A stretch of DNA of 64,000 nucleotides. Origin: an uncultured Collinsella sp. (GTDB lineage Bacteria; Actinomycetota; Coriobacteriia; Coriobacteriales; Coriobacteriaceae). The translations under genes and the position numbers were made by a program. Below, one piece after another: positions 32,288 to 42,127 of this stretch. The stretch spans positions 1 through 64,000 of the forward strand of contig CAAEON010000046.1 of the NCBI GenBank assembly GCA_900757615.1, read 5' to 3'. Within the stretch, counting starts at the first letter, position 1, and each line of letters begins with the position of its first letter. The notes under the pieces were generated by a model. The model made no database searches, was not told the origin of the DNA, and saw only the letters and a list, made by a program, of their open reading frames with translations.

Positions 32288-34741
32288 TTACGAGCGGACT
32301 TCGCCGTTTACGCCCTTGCACACCTTGGTGACGATCTTCTGGTGCGCCTTCTCGACCTCTTCGCTAGTAAGCGTGTGGTCGTCCGAGCGATACGTGAGCG
32401 CAAAGGCCATGGACTTCTTGCCCTTGCCGATACGAACCGGATCGCGGTAGACATCGAACAGGCGCACGCCCTCGAGCAGCTTGCCGCCGGCGCTGGTAAT
32501 ACGGCGCTCAAGATCCTCGCAGGTCACGGCATTGTCGACCACAATGGCAAGGTCGTGCTCAACGGCCGGGTACTGCGAGAACTCGCGGTAGTTCTCCTGG
32601 TTGCGGGCGCCCTTGATCAGCTTGTCCAGGTCAAGCTCAAAGGCAACGACAACCTCGTCGATGCCGCAGGCCTCGCGCGCCTCGGGGTGGATCTCGCCGA
32701 CCCAACCCAGCACGGTGCCGCCGGACAGAACCTCGGCCGCACGACCCGGCTGCAAAAAGGCATAGCCCTCGCCCTCGACGGGACGGAAGCGAACCTTCTC
32801 GATGCGCAGCTGGGCGAGCAGCTCCTCGACGATACCCTTGCCAAAGAAGAAACGCAGTTTACGGTACTTCATGTTCCAAGACTGCTCGCTCCACTGGCCC
32901 GAGAGCACACCCGCGACGGACTTGGTCTCCTTGGGCAGGCTGGCGTTCTCGCGACCGTGGAACAGGCTGCCGACCTCGTACAGGTGCACGTTGGGCGTAC
33001 CGTGCGCCTCGTTGTAGGCCACGGACTGCAGCAGGCCCGGCAGCAGCGAACGACGCATCTCGGTCTGCTCGGCCACCAGCGGGTTCATGAGCACCACGGG
33101 GCAGCCGCGACCCTCGGTGGGCATGCCGATCTTCTCCAGGTCGCCCGGGGCGGCAAAGCCAAAGGTCGTGGTCTCGTTGAGGCCGCAGGCGCGCAGGATC
33201 TCGCCGACCTTGCGGGTGAGCTTCTGCTCGCGGGTCAGGCCGCCGATGTGGTTCTTGGCAGCCGGGATGGTCGCCGTCACACGGCCCATGCCCCATAGGC
33301 GCAGGACCTCCTCGATCAGGTCAATCTCGCGCGGCAGGTCGGGACGGAAGCTCGGCGGGGTAACCATAAAGTCCTCGCCGTCGCGCTCGACGGTGCAGCC
33401 CAGACGGGTAAGCGAACGCTCGATAAAATCGGGCTCGATGTCGGCACCGCAGATGGCATGCACGCGGGCCAGGCGCAGCTTGATGCTGTCGATGGTCTTG
33501 GGCGCGGGGAAAACATCGACATAGCCGGGAGCAACCTCGCCGCCGGCGATCTCCTCGATGAGCGCGCAGGTAACGTTGGCGACATCCACGCAGCCAGTCT
33601 CGTCAACCTGGCGCTCAAAGCGAATGGAGGCGTCGGAGATCAGCGACAGATCGCGGCTGGTGTGCGAGGTGCGACCGGCGTTGAAGCAAGCGCTCTCGAC
33701 CATCACGTCGACGGTGTCGTCCTCGATCTCGGAATCCATGCCGCCCATAACGCCGGCCAACGCCACGGGGCGCTCGCCGTCGGTGATAAGGCCCATGCCG
33801 GCGTCGAGCACGCGCTCTTCGCCATCGAGCGTCGTGAATTTCTCATCCTGCTGGGCGGCGCGAACCACCACGCGACGGTGGCCATCGCGCTCGGCAAAGG
33901 TGTCCAGGTCAAAGGCGTGCAGCGGCTGACCGGTGAGCATCATCACGTAGTTGGTGATGTCGACGATGTTGTTGTGCGGACGCACGCCCAGGGCGTTAAG
34001 GCGCTTGACCATCCAGTCGGGCGACGGGCCGACCTTCACGTTGCGCACGATGCGGGCGACATAGCGGTCGCACAGGCCCTCGTCGGCAATCTCGACGGAA
34101 AGCTCGTCGTCGGTCGCGCGGCCAGTCTCCGCCTTGATGGCGGGCAGCTCCACGTGGAAATCGCGGTCGAAAATGGCACCGGTCTCGCGGGCCATGCCGA
34201 TCATGGACAGGCAATCGGGACGGTTGGGCGTGATCTCGCAGTCGAGCACAGTATCACTCGAGCCCACGTACTCGGCAAACGGCATACCGCAGGGCGTGTC
34301 CTCGGGCAGAATCATGATGCCGGAGTGGTCGCCACCCAGGCCGAGCTCGCGCGCAGAGCAGTTCATGCCCATGGACACGACGCCGCGAAGCTTGCTCTTC
34401 TTGATCTTGACGTCGCCGGGCAGGACAGCGCCGATCATGGCCGTGACGATGTGATCGCCGGCCTCGAAGTTCTGCGCGCCGCAGACGATCTGCAGCGGAG
34501 CGGGATTGCCGTCGGCATCGAGGTTCTTGTCGCCCACATCGACCGAGCACACATACATGTGGTCGCTATCGGGGTGCGGGGTCTTGGTGAGCACCTTGGC
34601 GGTCACCACGTGGTCGAAGGACTCGCCCACGGTGTCGATCGCCTCGACCTCGGTGCCGGTACGGATATATTCGTCCGAAAGGGTCTTGGGATCCTCCGGA
34701 ATATCGATCATGGTCTTGAGCCAGTCGTAAGAAACGCGCAT
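32288..34741 (-). CDS. pheT: Phenylalanyl-tRNA synthetase beta subunit
   Basis: The 817-residue beta subunit of the alpha2-beta2 PheRS. N-terminal MRVSYDWLKTMIDIP leads to the tRNA-binding EMAP-like domain (about 40-150, with CGAQNFEAGD), the B3/B4 editing domain, the B5 winged-helix domain, a catalytic-like core without catalysis, and the C-terminal FDX-ACB anticodon domain. It follows pheS by 180 bp containing a structured repeat. ATG at 34741 is preceded by GAAAGGAG. Its regulation is via the T-box ahead of pheS. Confidence 0.97.
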   Translation of the reverse strand: MRVSYDWLKTMIDIPEDPKTLSDEYIRTGTEVEAIDTVGESFDHVVTAKVLTKTPHPDSDHMYVCSVDVGDKNLDADGNPAPLQIVCGAQNFEAGDHIVTAMIGAVLPGDVKIKKSKLRGVVSMGMNCSARELGLGGDHSGIMILPEDTPCGMPFAEYVGSSDTVLDCEITPNRPDCLSMIGMARETGAIFDRDFHVELPAIKAETGRATDDELSVEIADEGLCDRYVARIVRNVKVGPSPDWMVKRLNALGVRPHNNIVDITNYVMMLTGQPLHAFDLDTFAERDGHRRVVVRAAQQDEKFTTLDGEERVLDAGMGLITDGERPVALAGVMGGMDSEIEDDTVDVMVESACFNAGRTSHTSRDLSLISDASIRFERQVDETGCVDVANVTCALIEEIAGGEVAPGYVDVFPAPKTIDSIKLRLARVHAICGADIEPDFIERSLTRLGCTVERDGEDFMVTPPSFRPDLPREIDLIEEVLRLWGMGRVTATIPAAKNHIGGLTREQKLTRKVGEILRACGLNETTTFGFAAPGDLEKIGMPTEGRGCPVVLMNPLVAEQTEMRRSLLPGLLQSVAYNEAHGTPNVHLYEVGSLFHGRENASLPKETKSVAGVLSGQWSEQSWNMKYRKLRFFFGKGIVEELLAQLRIEKVRFRPVEGEGYAFLQPGRAAEVLSGGTVLGWVGEIHPEAREACGIDEVVVAFELDLDKLIKGARNQENYREFSQYPAVEHDLAIVVDNAVTCEDLERRITSAGGKLLEGVRLFDVYRDPVRIGKGKKSMAFALTYRSDDHTLTSEEVEKAHQKIVTKVCKGVNGEVRS

Positions 34742-34794
34742 CTAACTGGTCTCCTTTCATCTGTAACGCCTGCAATAAACAGACGGAAAACTCC

Positions 34795-34918
34795 AGCTAC
34801 GGAGACGGGTTTCCGAGGTGCCGCAGATTGCCTTGAAAGAGGAGGGCCGCGTACTTAGGTACGCAACCGACGATTGAAAGGCAAGGTGCGGTGGCTCGGG
34901 AAGCCGCCGGGACAGGTC
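34795..34918. repeat. Structured repeat (family X), copy 1, between pheS and pheT
   Basis: An imperfect long hairpin: CCGAG-CCGCA-TTGCCT pairs with AGGCAA-TGCGG-CTCGG. The inside reads GAAAGAGGAGGG, a GCGTAC-GTACGC hairpin, then CCGACGATTGAA. The inside is nearly identical to that at 58330-58445, and the internal loop pairing CAGATTGC with GCAAGGTG is shared by all three copies. Confidence 0.75.
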
Positions 34919-34921
34919 AAC

Positions 34922-35998
34922 TTAAAATTGGTTCAAGAAGCGCATATCGCCCGTCATGAGCGTTCTGAGGTCCGGCAGGTCGTAGCGCAGGGCCGCGACG
35001 CGCTCGGCGCCAATGCCAAAGGCGAAGCCGGTGTACTTCTCGGGATCGATGCCGCAGTTGATCAGGACGTTGGGGTCGACCATGCCGCAGCCCAAGATCT
35101 CGATCCAGCCGCTGTGCTTGCAGAAGTTGCAGCCCTTGCCGCCGCACACGTGGCAGCTCACGTCCACCTCGCAGCTGGGCTCGGTGAAGGGGAAGAAGTG
35201 CGGGCGATAGCGCGTCTTGCGGTCCTCGCCAAACATGCACTTAACAAAGTAGTCGAGCGTGCCCTTAAGGTCGCCAAAGGTAATGCCCTCGTCGACGACC
35301 AGACCCTCGATCTGGTTGAACTGCGGAAGGTGGCAGGCATCGGCCGTGTCGGGACGGTAGACGGTGCCCGGGCAAATCATGTAGATGGGCGGCTTTTGCG
35401 ACTCCATGGTGTGGATCTGCACGCCCGAGGTCTGGGTGCGCAGCAGCACGTCGGACTCGCCGTGGGCGTGGGCCTCGGGGTGCGCGACGCTGCCGGGGTT
35501 ATTGTCGACCACGTAGAAGGTATCGCGGGCCGAGCGGCTCGGGTGATCCATAGGGGCGTTGAGCGCGGTGAAGTTGTAGTAGGAGGTGTCGACCATGGGA
35601 CCGGACTCGACGGTGTAGCCGATGCCGCAGAAGATGTCCTCGGCCTCCTCGATGATTTGCTTGATCAGGTGCTGGTGGCCGATCTGCGGACGGATGCCCG
35701 GCAGCGTGATGTCGACGGCGTCATGCTCCAGTGCGCGCTTGAGGGCGGCGGCCTTCATCTCGGTGTTGCGCTCGTCGAGCATGCCCTCAATCAGCTGGCG
35801 CATCTCGTTGGCGCGCTTGCCCATCACGGGACGATCCTCGGGGGCGAGCTTGCCCATCATGCGCATCAGGCCGGTGATGCGGCCCTTGCGGCCGAGCAGC
35901 TCAACGCGCGCAGCCTCGAGCTTGGCTGCGTCGTCGGCGCCTGCGACGAGCTCCTTGGCCTCTTCCTCGAGTTTGACCAGATCATCAATCAGACTCAT
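34922..35998 (-). CDS. pheS: Phenylalanyl-tRNA synthetase alpha subunit
   Basis: The catalytic alpha subunit, 358 residues. An N-terminal coiled coil (MSLIDDLVKLEEEAKEL) is followed by the class II core: motif 2 in RPHFFPFTEPSCEVDVSC, a zinc-ribbon-like CGGKGCNFCKHSG insert, and motif 3 GFAFGIGAERVAALRY. I chose ATG at 35998 (AAAGGGAAG leader); the longer frame upstream runs through the T-box and is not translated. The pheS-pheT operon is under Phe-tRNA control. Confidence 0.97.
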   Translation of the reverse strand: MSLIDDLVKLEEEAKELVAGADDAAKLEAARVELLGRKGRITGLMRMMGKLAPEDRPVMGKRANEMRQLIEGMLDERNTEMKAAALKRALEHDAVDITLPGIRPQIGHQHLIKQIIEEAEDIFCGIGYTVESGPMVDTSYYNFTALNAPMDHPSRSARDTFYVVDNNPGSVAHPEAHAHGESDVLLRTQTSGVQIHTMESQKPPIYMICPGTVYRPDTADACHLPQFNQIEGLVVDEGITFGDLKGTLDYFVKCMFGEDRKTRYRPHFFPFTEPSCEVDVSCHVCGGKGCNFCKHSGWIEILGCGMVDPNVLINCGIDPEKYTGFAFGIGAERVAALRYDLPDLRTLMTGDMRFLNQF

Positions 35999-36082
35999 GT
36001 CTTCCCTTTCGTCTCTCGCGCTCTCCGTTTGCCGAGGCGGCTGCCACCGTCTGGCGTTGTGAAAACGCGGCCCGGTTCGGTA

Positions 36083-36371
36083 ACAAAAAACCGCCCTCGG
36101 GCATGTGCATTGCCCAAGGACGGTTGAATTCCGCGGTACCACCTTGTTTGACCCGGCGGATGTCTGGCCCGCCGCGCCCACTCTGTACCCCTTGTCGCGA
36201 GGCTCACGGCTTCCCTACTGGGGCTTCGCCGCCGCTGGCCGCGTGCCCGTTGAGGTCGCTGCTCGGGAGTGAACGCTTGGCCCTTGTCACCACAGGAAGG
36301 CTCGCAGCCCATGACCTTCCCTCTCTTGCCGGCGACGCGGCGGGCAAAACCCTCTCCGTCAACGCATTGGG
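36083..36371 (-). promoter_or_regulatory. Phenylalanine T-box leader of pheST
   Basis: On minus this leader holds the T-box signature AAGGTGGTACCGCGGAA (36145-36129) of the antiterminator. It is followed by a terminator stem (CCGTCC..TTGGGCA with TGCCCGAGGGCGG) and a T-run at 36090-36085. Upstream are stem I elements, with a UUC specifier codon at 36273-36271 (in GCGTTCACTCC), which matches Phe. Uncharged tRNA-Phe would stabilise the antiterminator and allow pheST transcription. Confidence 0.93.
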
Positions 36372-36503
36372 CTATAGGATAACACATTCTGCGTGTGCAT
36401 CGCCGCGTTCCGTTTTGTTCGCACTGGGTACAAGGCAGGTAGCTGTGCAAACTGGCCGCACGCCCACCCGTGGCGCTCGACCTGCGAGATCAAGGATATA
36501 GGT

Positions 36504-38045
36504 ATGGGAAAGAAACTCGATAAGAAGGCCAAGGCGGGCAAGAGCATCAAGAAGCTCCGCAAGCTCGAAGGCAAGCTGTGGACTCGCGAGTACCTGCTCA
36601 AGATTGCCGAGTTCGATGGAGCGACGATTGCTCCTGCCAACGGCGCAGCAGCGCGTGCCGACGCCATGGGCACGCTTGCCGGCGAGCATCACAAGCTGCT
36701 GACCAGCGAGAAGTCCGTTGAGCTCGTACGCTCGTTAGCGCGCGAGACCGTCGCCGGCGGCAAAATCGACGACCCTCAGCTGCTCGACGAGATCCGTGTG
36801 CTCGGCCGCGATCAACGTGAGGCCAGTGCCATCCCCACCGAAGAAGCCGAGGCCTGGACCAGGCTCACCTGCGAGGCGGACGCCGTGTGGCACAAGGCCA
36901 AGGCAGCCAACGACTGGGCGAGCTTTGAGACCTATGTGGATAGAATCGTCGCCCAACTTAAGCATCAGGCCGAGCTCATGGACCCCAAGCGCGATCCATA
37001 CGACGTTTGGCTCGACCAGTACGAGCGCGGCCTTTCCGCCAAGAGCTTCGACGCGTTTTGCGACGAGGTCAAGGCCACGGTCGTGCCGCTCGTGCACGCC
37101 ATCGGCGAGCGCGGCCAGCAGCCGGCTGCCGACTTTTTGCACGCCCACGTGCCCGAGGCTGCCCAGCGCGCCATGAGCTTCGACCTTATGAAGCTTGTCG
37201 GCCTGGACCTGGACGACACCGCGCTTGCCTTTACCGAGCATCCGTTTAGCGAGGGCTTTGCCGTGGGCGATGCGCGCATCGCGACGCACATCTACGAGGA
37301 CGACTGCATCTCCAACGTCTACAGCATCATCCACGAGGCGGGGCACACCATGTACGAGCTGGGCGTCAATCCCGCCTATGCGCGCACGTGCCTGGAGGGC
37401 GGCACCTCCATGGGCATCCACGAGAGCCAGAGCCGCTTTTTCGAGAACACCGTGGGTCGCAGCCGCGCCTTTATGGGCCCGCTGCTCGAGGTGCTGCGTC
37501 GTCACGCGCCCGAGGTCTACGGCGACGTCGACGAAGACACGCTCTACCGCGCCGTGAACATCGCGCAGCCGTCGTTGATCCGCACCGAGGCCGACGAGCT
37601 CACCTATCCGCTGCATATTATGGTGCGCTACCAGATCGAGCGCATGCTGTTTGCCGGCGAGGCTACGGCCAAGGACATCCCCGCGCTTTGGAATCGCTTT
37701 ATGGACGAGTACCTGGGCATTCCAGTTCCCGACGACACGCACGGCTGCCTGCAGGATACGCATTGGAGCGGCGGTTCGTTTGGCTACTTCCCCACGTATG
37801 CGCTGGGTAGCGCCTACGATGCCATGTTTGTGCCGGCCATGTGCCGCGACGGCGTCGACCTTACCGGTGCCTGCGCGAGCGGCGACTTGGCACCCGTCCG
37901 CGCGTGGCTGGGCGAGCACATTTGGCAGTGGGGCCGCGCCAAGGACGCGCCGGAACTCATCAAGGGTGCCTGCGGCATGGATTTTGACGCCCGCTACTAC
38001 TGCAGCTACCTGCAGGACAAGTTCACCACGCTGTACGAGCTGTAA
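36504..38045 (+). CDS. M32 family metallo-carboxypeptidase (Taq carboxypeptidase-like)
   Basis: M32 enzymes are zinc carboxypeptidases releasing C-terminal residues with broad specificity in the cytosol. The 513-residue protein has the HEAGH zinc motif at residues 277-281, the conserved HESQSRFFENTVGR downstream (third ligand Glu), and the aligned FDGATIAPANG segment (the usual WDxxTxMPxxG with substitutions). A basic N-terminal tail (KKLDKKAKAGKSIKK) precedes the fold. ATG at 36504 has AAGGATATAGGT; an upstream longer frame overlaps the T-box promoter region. It is divergent from pheST. Confidence 0.93.
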   Translation: MGKKLDKKAKAGKSIKKLRKLEGKLWTREYLLKIAEFDGATIAPANGAAARADAMGTLAGEHHKLLTSEKSVELVRSLARETVAGGKIDDPQLLDEIRVLGRDQREASAIPTEEAEAWTRLTCEADAVWHKAKAANDWASFETYVDRIVAQLKHQAELMDPKRDPYDVWLDQYERGLSAKSFDAFCDEVKATVVPLVHAIGERGQQPAADFLHAHVPEAAQRAMSFDLMKLVGLDLDDTALAFTEHPFSEGFAVGDARIATHIYEDDCISNVYSIIHEAGHTMYELGVNPAYARTCLEGGTSMGIHESQSRFFENTVGRSRAFMGPLLEVLRRHAPEVYGDVDEDTLYRAVNIAQPSLIRTEADELTYPLHIMVRYQIERMLFAGEATAKDIPALWNRFMDEYLGIPVPDDTHGCLQDTHWSGGSFGYFPTYALGSAYDAMFVPAMCRDGVDLTGACASGDLAPVRAWLGEHIWQWGRAKDAPELIKGACGMDFDARYYCSYLQDKFTTLYEL

Positions 38046-38103
38046 GGATTGACCAGCACGCCATCGCCAACGCCAACCATGTTGACGCCAATGTCTTGGC
38101 AAC

Positions 38104-38228
38104 GTCAGCGAAAACGACCCTAAGCGAGCAAGGTGACGTGAAATGAAAGGGCGCTGACCTTCTGGTCGCGCCCTTGAAATTGAACGTCAGATTGCCGCTT
38201 AGGGGCGTTTGCAGCGTCGAGCAGTTAC
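38104..38228. repeat. Structured repeat (family X), copy 2, at a convergent gene boundary
   Basis: The outer stem AAACG-CCCTAAGCG with CGCTTAGGGGCGTTT and the internal loop GCAAGGTGACG/CGTCAGATTGC match copy 3 at 58328-58445. The inner part differs: AGGGCGC-GCGCCCT hairpin within GAAATGAA and TTGAAATTGAA. It lies between the convergent M32 peptidase and glmM genes, where a bidirectional terminator would be expected. Confidence 0.75.
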
Positions 38229-38250
38229 GCGGTTTGGTAAAGCCGCGTAA

Positions 38251-39582
38251 CTACAGAGCCTCGAGTGCGTTGGCGATGCGCTTCATGGCGGCATCGGCGG
38301 ATGCTTGGTCGGGCGCCTCGGCCAGCACGCGGATAACCGACTCGGTTCCGCTCTTGCGCACGAGCACGCGGCCCTCGCCTGCCAGCGCAGCCTCGGCCTC
38401 GGCGATGGCGTTCTGCACGCCCATGTTCTCGAGCGCGGCGTCCTTGTCCGCCACGCGCACGGCCACCCGCGCCTGCGGTAGCAGCTTGCACGGAGCCGTG
38501 AGCTGCGAGAGCGTCTCGCGCTCGGCGCGGATCACTTCCATCACGCGCAGCGAGGTCATAATGCCGTCGCCCGTGCGCTCGATATCGCCAAAGATCGTAT
38601 GGCCCGTCTGCTCGCCGCCTAGGCTGTAACCGCCCTCGCGCATCTTGGCATACACGTGACGGTCGCCCACACCGCTGGTCACGGCACTTAGGCCGGCAAG
38701 CTCCAACGACTTGATCAGGCCAAAGTTGCCGGCAATCGTCGGAACCACGGTACCGCCCGAAAGGCGACCGTGCTTGTTCAGGTACACGCCGCACACGTAC
38801 AGGATCTGGTCGCCATCGACCACGCGGCCGCGCTCGTCCACGGCCAGGCAGCGGTCGGCATCGCCGTCATAGGCAAAGCCCACGTCCAGGCCCTGCTCCA
38901 CCACGTGGCGCTGCAGACGCTCCATATGCGTGGAGCCGCAGTCGACGTTGATGTTAAAACCATCAGGCGCGGCATTGATCACGCGCACGTCGGCGCCCAG
39001 CGCGTCGAACACCGGCTTGGCCACCGAGGACGCCGAGCCGTTGGCGCAGTCGATGCCGATCTTGACGCCCTGCAGCGAAAAGTTCGCGCTGGCGATGAGC
39101 GAGGCAATGTAGCGGTTGCGGCCCTGCATGTAGTCCACCGTGGCGCCGATGTGGTTGCCCGTGGCCAGTGGCACCTCGCTCTTGCCATCGACGTAGTCCT
39201 CGATGAGCTCCAGTACGTCCTCGTCCATCTTAAAACCGTCGCTATTGACGAGCTTAATGCCGTTATCGCAAAACGGGTTGTGGCTCGCGCTGATCATGAT
39301 GCCGCAATCGAAGCAGCCTTCCACGGTCTGATGCGCTACACCCGGTGTGGGGATCACGTGCAGCATATAGGCGTCCGCACCGCTCGCGACCAGGCCACTC
39401 ACCAGCGCCGCCTCGAACATATAACTCGAGCGACGCGTGTCCTTACCCACGATGACGCGCGCCTTGCGCTCGCGGTTGGCGCCGTAATACCAGCCCACAA
39501 AACGGCCAATCTTATAAGCGTGCTCTACCGTCAGCCCAACGTTAGCCTCACCGCGAAAGCCGTCGGTGCCAAAGTACTTCAT
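38251..39582 (-). CDS. glmM: Phosphoglucosamine mutase
   Basis: GlmM interconverts glucosamine-6-phosphate and glucosamine-1-phosphate on the way to UDP-GlcNAc for peptidoglycan. The 443-residue protein begins KYFGTDGFRGEAN, has the phosphoserine loop ISASHNPFCDNGIK, the metal-binding DGDADR, the sugar-binding GGEQTGHTI and the C-terminal phosphate-binding VRKSGTESVIRV. All family landmarks are intact. ATG at 39582 follows GGAGAGCGC. It is downstream of the DUF4012 gene in the same direction, with a terminator between. Confidence 0.97.
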   Translation of the reverse strand: MKYFGTDGFRGEANVGLTVEHAYKIGRFVGWYYGANRERKARVIVGKDTRRSSYMFEAALVSGLVASGADAYMLHVIPTPGVAHQTVEGCFDCGIMISASHNPFCDNGIKLVNSDGFKMDEDVLELIEDYVDGKSEVPLATGNHIGATVDYMQGRNRYIASLIASANFSLQGVKIGIDCANGSASSVAKPVFDALGADVRVINAAPDGFNINVDCGSTHMERLQRHVVEQGLDVGFAYDGDADRCLAVDERGRVVDGDQILYVCGVYLNKHGRLSGGTVVPTIAGNFGLIKSLELAGLSAVTSGVGDRHVYAKMREGGYSLGGEQTGHTIFGDIERTGDGIMTSLRVMEVIRAERETLSQLTAPCKLLPQARVAVRVADKDAALENMGVQNAIAEAEAALAGEGRVLVRKSGTESVIRVLAEAPDQASADAAMKRIANALEAL

Positions 39583-39601
39583 GCGCTCTCCTTACAAAAT
39601 A

Positions 39602-39628
39602 GGGGCGAACAGATTGCCTGTCCGCCCC
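39602..39628 (-). terminator. Terminator after the DUF4012 gene
   Basis: On minus, GGGGCGGACAG pairs with CTGTTCGCCCC, followed by TATTTTG. It lies about 40 bp past the DUF4012 stop. Confidence 0.75.
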
Positions 39629-39665
39629 AAAATGGTACTCGATTATCTGCGCTACCAGAAAAACC

Positions 39666-41978
39666 CTACGCCGACGCGCTGTCGCGAGCCGCCTGGCATG
39701 TAGGAGTCTGACGCAGCGTAAGCGGCTTGTCCCCCGCCTCGGCTGACGTGGTCAGCGTATATGTGATCGTCGTCGTCTCGCCAGCATGCAGGTCAACGGT
39801 GCCCGAATAGAAGGGGATTCCATGCCACGTAGCGGCGCCAAGACCAAACTGGGTGCCCTCGACGGTCAGATCAGTAATGTTGCCGCCCGTCGGGGCAAAC
39901 AACGAGACATTCAGACGCTCGTCGTCGCGCGCGGCATCGGGCGCGCTCGCCGCGACGTAGTCGGGCAGCTTGCCGGCCTCCTCCTGCGTCATGATGTTCG
40001 TCAGGGTAACGGTGATGCGATACGAGCATGTGCCGTCACCGTTCTTGATGCCCTGGCCAATCTGCGTATCGGCATTCAGGTACCAGTCGAGCTTGGAGAA
40101 GCTCAGGTTGTTAAAGTAGACACCAGCAACGGGATCTTCACTCGGGTCATCCGGATCGGGCAGCGAGGCGTCGATGTTCATCTCCTTGATAGCGTTCTGC
40201 TCGTCATCGTTTTTCATCCACGCGATCAGGCGGCCCTCTTCGGCACCGCGCTCAACGGCGCTGACAAGCTTCGTAACATCGACATCGCCGATACCGCCAA
40301 GGATCTTGTCGAAGGCAGCGCTGGCGACGGATGCAAAGATGCCGTCCGACTCCTCGACCGGATAGTTCCAGTACACATCGTGCATGAGGACCTTTGCGGC
40401 GTTGGTGCCGTCGACAACCGTTCCGTCGGGCAGCGACACGTTACCGACCAGGCCCAGCAGATACTGCAGGAACACCGGGTCGATACCCACGACGCCGTCA
40501 ACGTCCTGGCCATATTGAGATTTCCACAGGGCTGCGACACGCTGCGAGTTGCGGGGCCAATCAGGCGAATAGGTATTGCCCGAGTTGTACAGGTTACTGT
40601 GGTTGCCGAACAGCGCCTCATCCTCTTCGTCGACGCTCTCGACTGCCTCATCCTCGCTGAGTCCAATGCGGGGAACAAACTCGCCAATCGACATCTGGCC
40701 GTCGGTGACCGAAATCAGGCCCTGCGAACCGCCAAAGCCGCCGCAGGCACGAATCTCGACGTTGTTCATGGCGTACACAAGGTAGTTGCGCGTCTGGCCG
40801 TTGGCGCCGAGCATCTGCGGAAGGACGGGGGCGACCTTCTCCGCCGCGTCAACCGCGCCGTTGAGGGTGGCAAAGCCGTCCTTGGCCTTATCGACCAGCT
40901 CGGTCACCTGGAAAATATGAGTATCGCCAATGCCCTGGATCTTCTCGTTGGCGCTCTTGAACACCTTCGAGCTGCTGGAAAGCGAATCGGCGACCGCCTG
41001 CAGCGCGGACACGTTAATCATGCCGTCCTGAAACAGCTTGCCGGGCGTGGCCTGCGAAAGGTTATCGGCCATGGGAACCAGCGCATTGCTCGAGACATCG
41101 GACAGGGCGTCGATCATGGTGCGGGCCGCATTGATGTCGCTGCCATACACCGGGATAAACGAAGCCGCCGTCCACAGCGGGCTCGAGGTCTCCGCCTTCA
41201 TACTGTCGCAAAGCTCATCAATCTTCTTCGCGTCGTCAGGCAGCGTCGAAAAATCGCCCGACGTGACCTTGTCCTTAAGGCCACCGACAATCTCGACGGC
41301 CTCCTTCGCTTCACTCTTTACGGTCTTTGCCGAGTTAAGCAGCATAAAGCCGCTTGCGCCAAGCGCAACGAGAAGCACCGCGACTACAGCGGCAATAATG
41401 GCGCCGGTGTGACGCTTTTTGCGTTCGCCCTTGCGATGGCGATGACGGACCAGACCGTCAGAGGTCGAACTCGACGAAGCGTCGCTACCATAGTTCAAGC
41501 CAAAATCGTAATAATCTTCCTTGGAACCCGAGCCCGCAAACTCGGCACCGCTATCATCCAGGCGGGCGAACGTGCCAGTCTCGGAGGCACCGGTGTAAAT
41601 CGTGCCAAGGTTACCCGTAAGCCCCGCGCCACCGGCAGAGGGAGTATTGTTGGCGGCCTTGCCGGCATTAACGTTGCCGGCGGCATTTGCGGCGTTGGCA
41701 GCACCTGCGTTGTTCGCAGGTACCGAAGGAGCCCCGCTCGGCTGCGACGCGGAGGTTGCACCGCCCGCAAAGACATTCCCTCTTGCACGGCCGGTCTTTT
41801 TCGCCTTTTGAGACTGCTCGTACAGAGCGGTAAACATCGCCGTCTCGCCCGGGGACACGCGCTTACTGGAACCGCCCTGTCCAGCGCCGCCCGGCGTGCC
41901 GGCCTTACCAGCCCCGTTCGGACGCGGCGGAACTGCAGGACGGCCGTTATCGCTGCCCTTAAAGTGATTACCAGCCAT
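39666..41978 (-). CDS. DUF4012 domain surface-associated protein
   Basis: The 770-residue protein has a long, low-complexity, cytoplasmic N-terminal region (Gly/Ala/Asn-rich, about 1-175), a basic patch (RHRHRKGERKKRH), one membrane helix (about 200-222) and a large outside domain matching the DUF4012 pattern: NYLVYAMNNVEIRACGGFGG, where DUF4012 proteins have a similar NNxExRpxGGF motif, later WPRNSQRVAALWKSQYGQDVDG. DUF4012 proteins are often in surface-polysaccharide loci, with unknown activity. ATG at 41978 follows GCGAGG. The low-complexity N-terminus with repeated AANAAG motifs is unusual for the family. Confidence 0.8.
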   Translation of the reverse strand: MAGNHFKGSDNGRPAVPPRPNGAGKAGTPGGAGQGGSSKRVSPGETAMFTALYEQSQKAKKTGRARGNVFAGGATSASQPSGAPSVPANNAGAANAANAAGNVNAGKAANNTPSAGGAGLTGNLGTIYTGASETGTFARLDDSGAEFAGSGSKEDYYDFGLNYGSDASSSSTSDGLVRHRHRKGERKKRHTGAIIAAVVAVLLVALGASGFMLLNSAKTVKSEAKEAVEIVGGLKDKVTSGDFSTLPDDAKKIDELCDSMKAETSSPLWTAASFIPVYGSDINAARTMIDALSDVSSNALVPMADNLSQATPGKLFQDGMINVSALQAVADSLSSSSKVFKSANEKIQGIGDTHIFQVTELVDKAKDGFATLNGAVDAAEKVAPVLPQMLGANGQTRNYLVYAMNNVEIRACGGFGGSQGLISVTDGQMSIGEFVPRIGLSEDEAVESVDEEDEALFGNHSNLYNSGNTYSPDWPRNSQRVAALWKSQYGQDVDGVVGIDPVFLQYLLGLVGNVSLPDGTVVDGTNAAKVLMHDVYWNYPVEESDGIFASVASAAFDKILGGIGDVDVTKLVSAVERGAEEGRLIAWMKNDDEQNAIKEMNIDASLPDPDDPSEDPVAGVYFNNLSFSKLDWYLNADTQIGQGIKNGDGTCSYRITVTLTNIMTQEEAGKLPDYVAASAPDAARDDERLNVSLFAPTGGNITDLTVEGTQFGLGAATWHGIPFYSGTVDLHAGETTTITYTLTTSAEAGDKPLTLRQTPTCQAARDSASA

Positions 41979-42127
41979 AAAGAAATCCTCGCAATTGAGT
42001 CGCAATGAAAAAATCCATAACGTTACTAGTTTATGGCATTTTGAGCATCGACAGCTAAACTCCAGACACGGACGTCAATTGGCGAAAATGCGGCACAACA
42101 CCTTTTCTGTCTTGGCGGCGGCGCCAG

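Noticed and set aside
35995..36501. Frames across the pheS leader on both strands
   Set aside because: They lie in the T-box and its promoter region; the conserved RNA signature and the pheS RBS explain the sequence.
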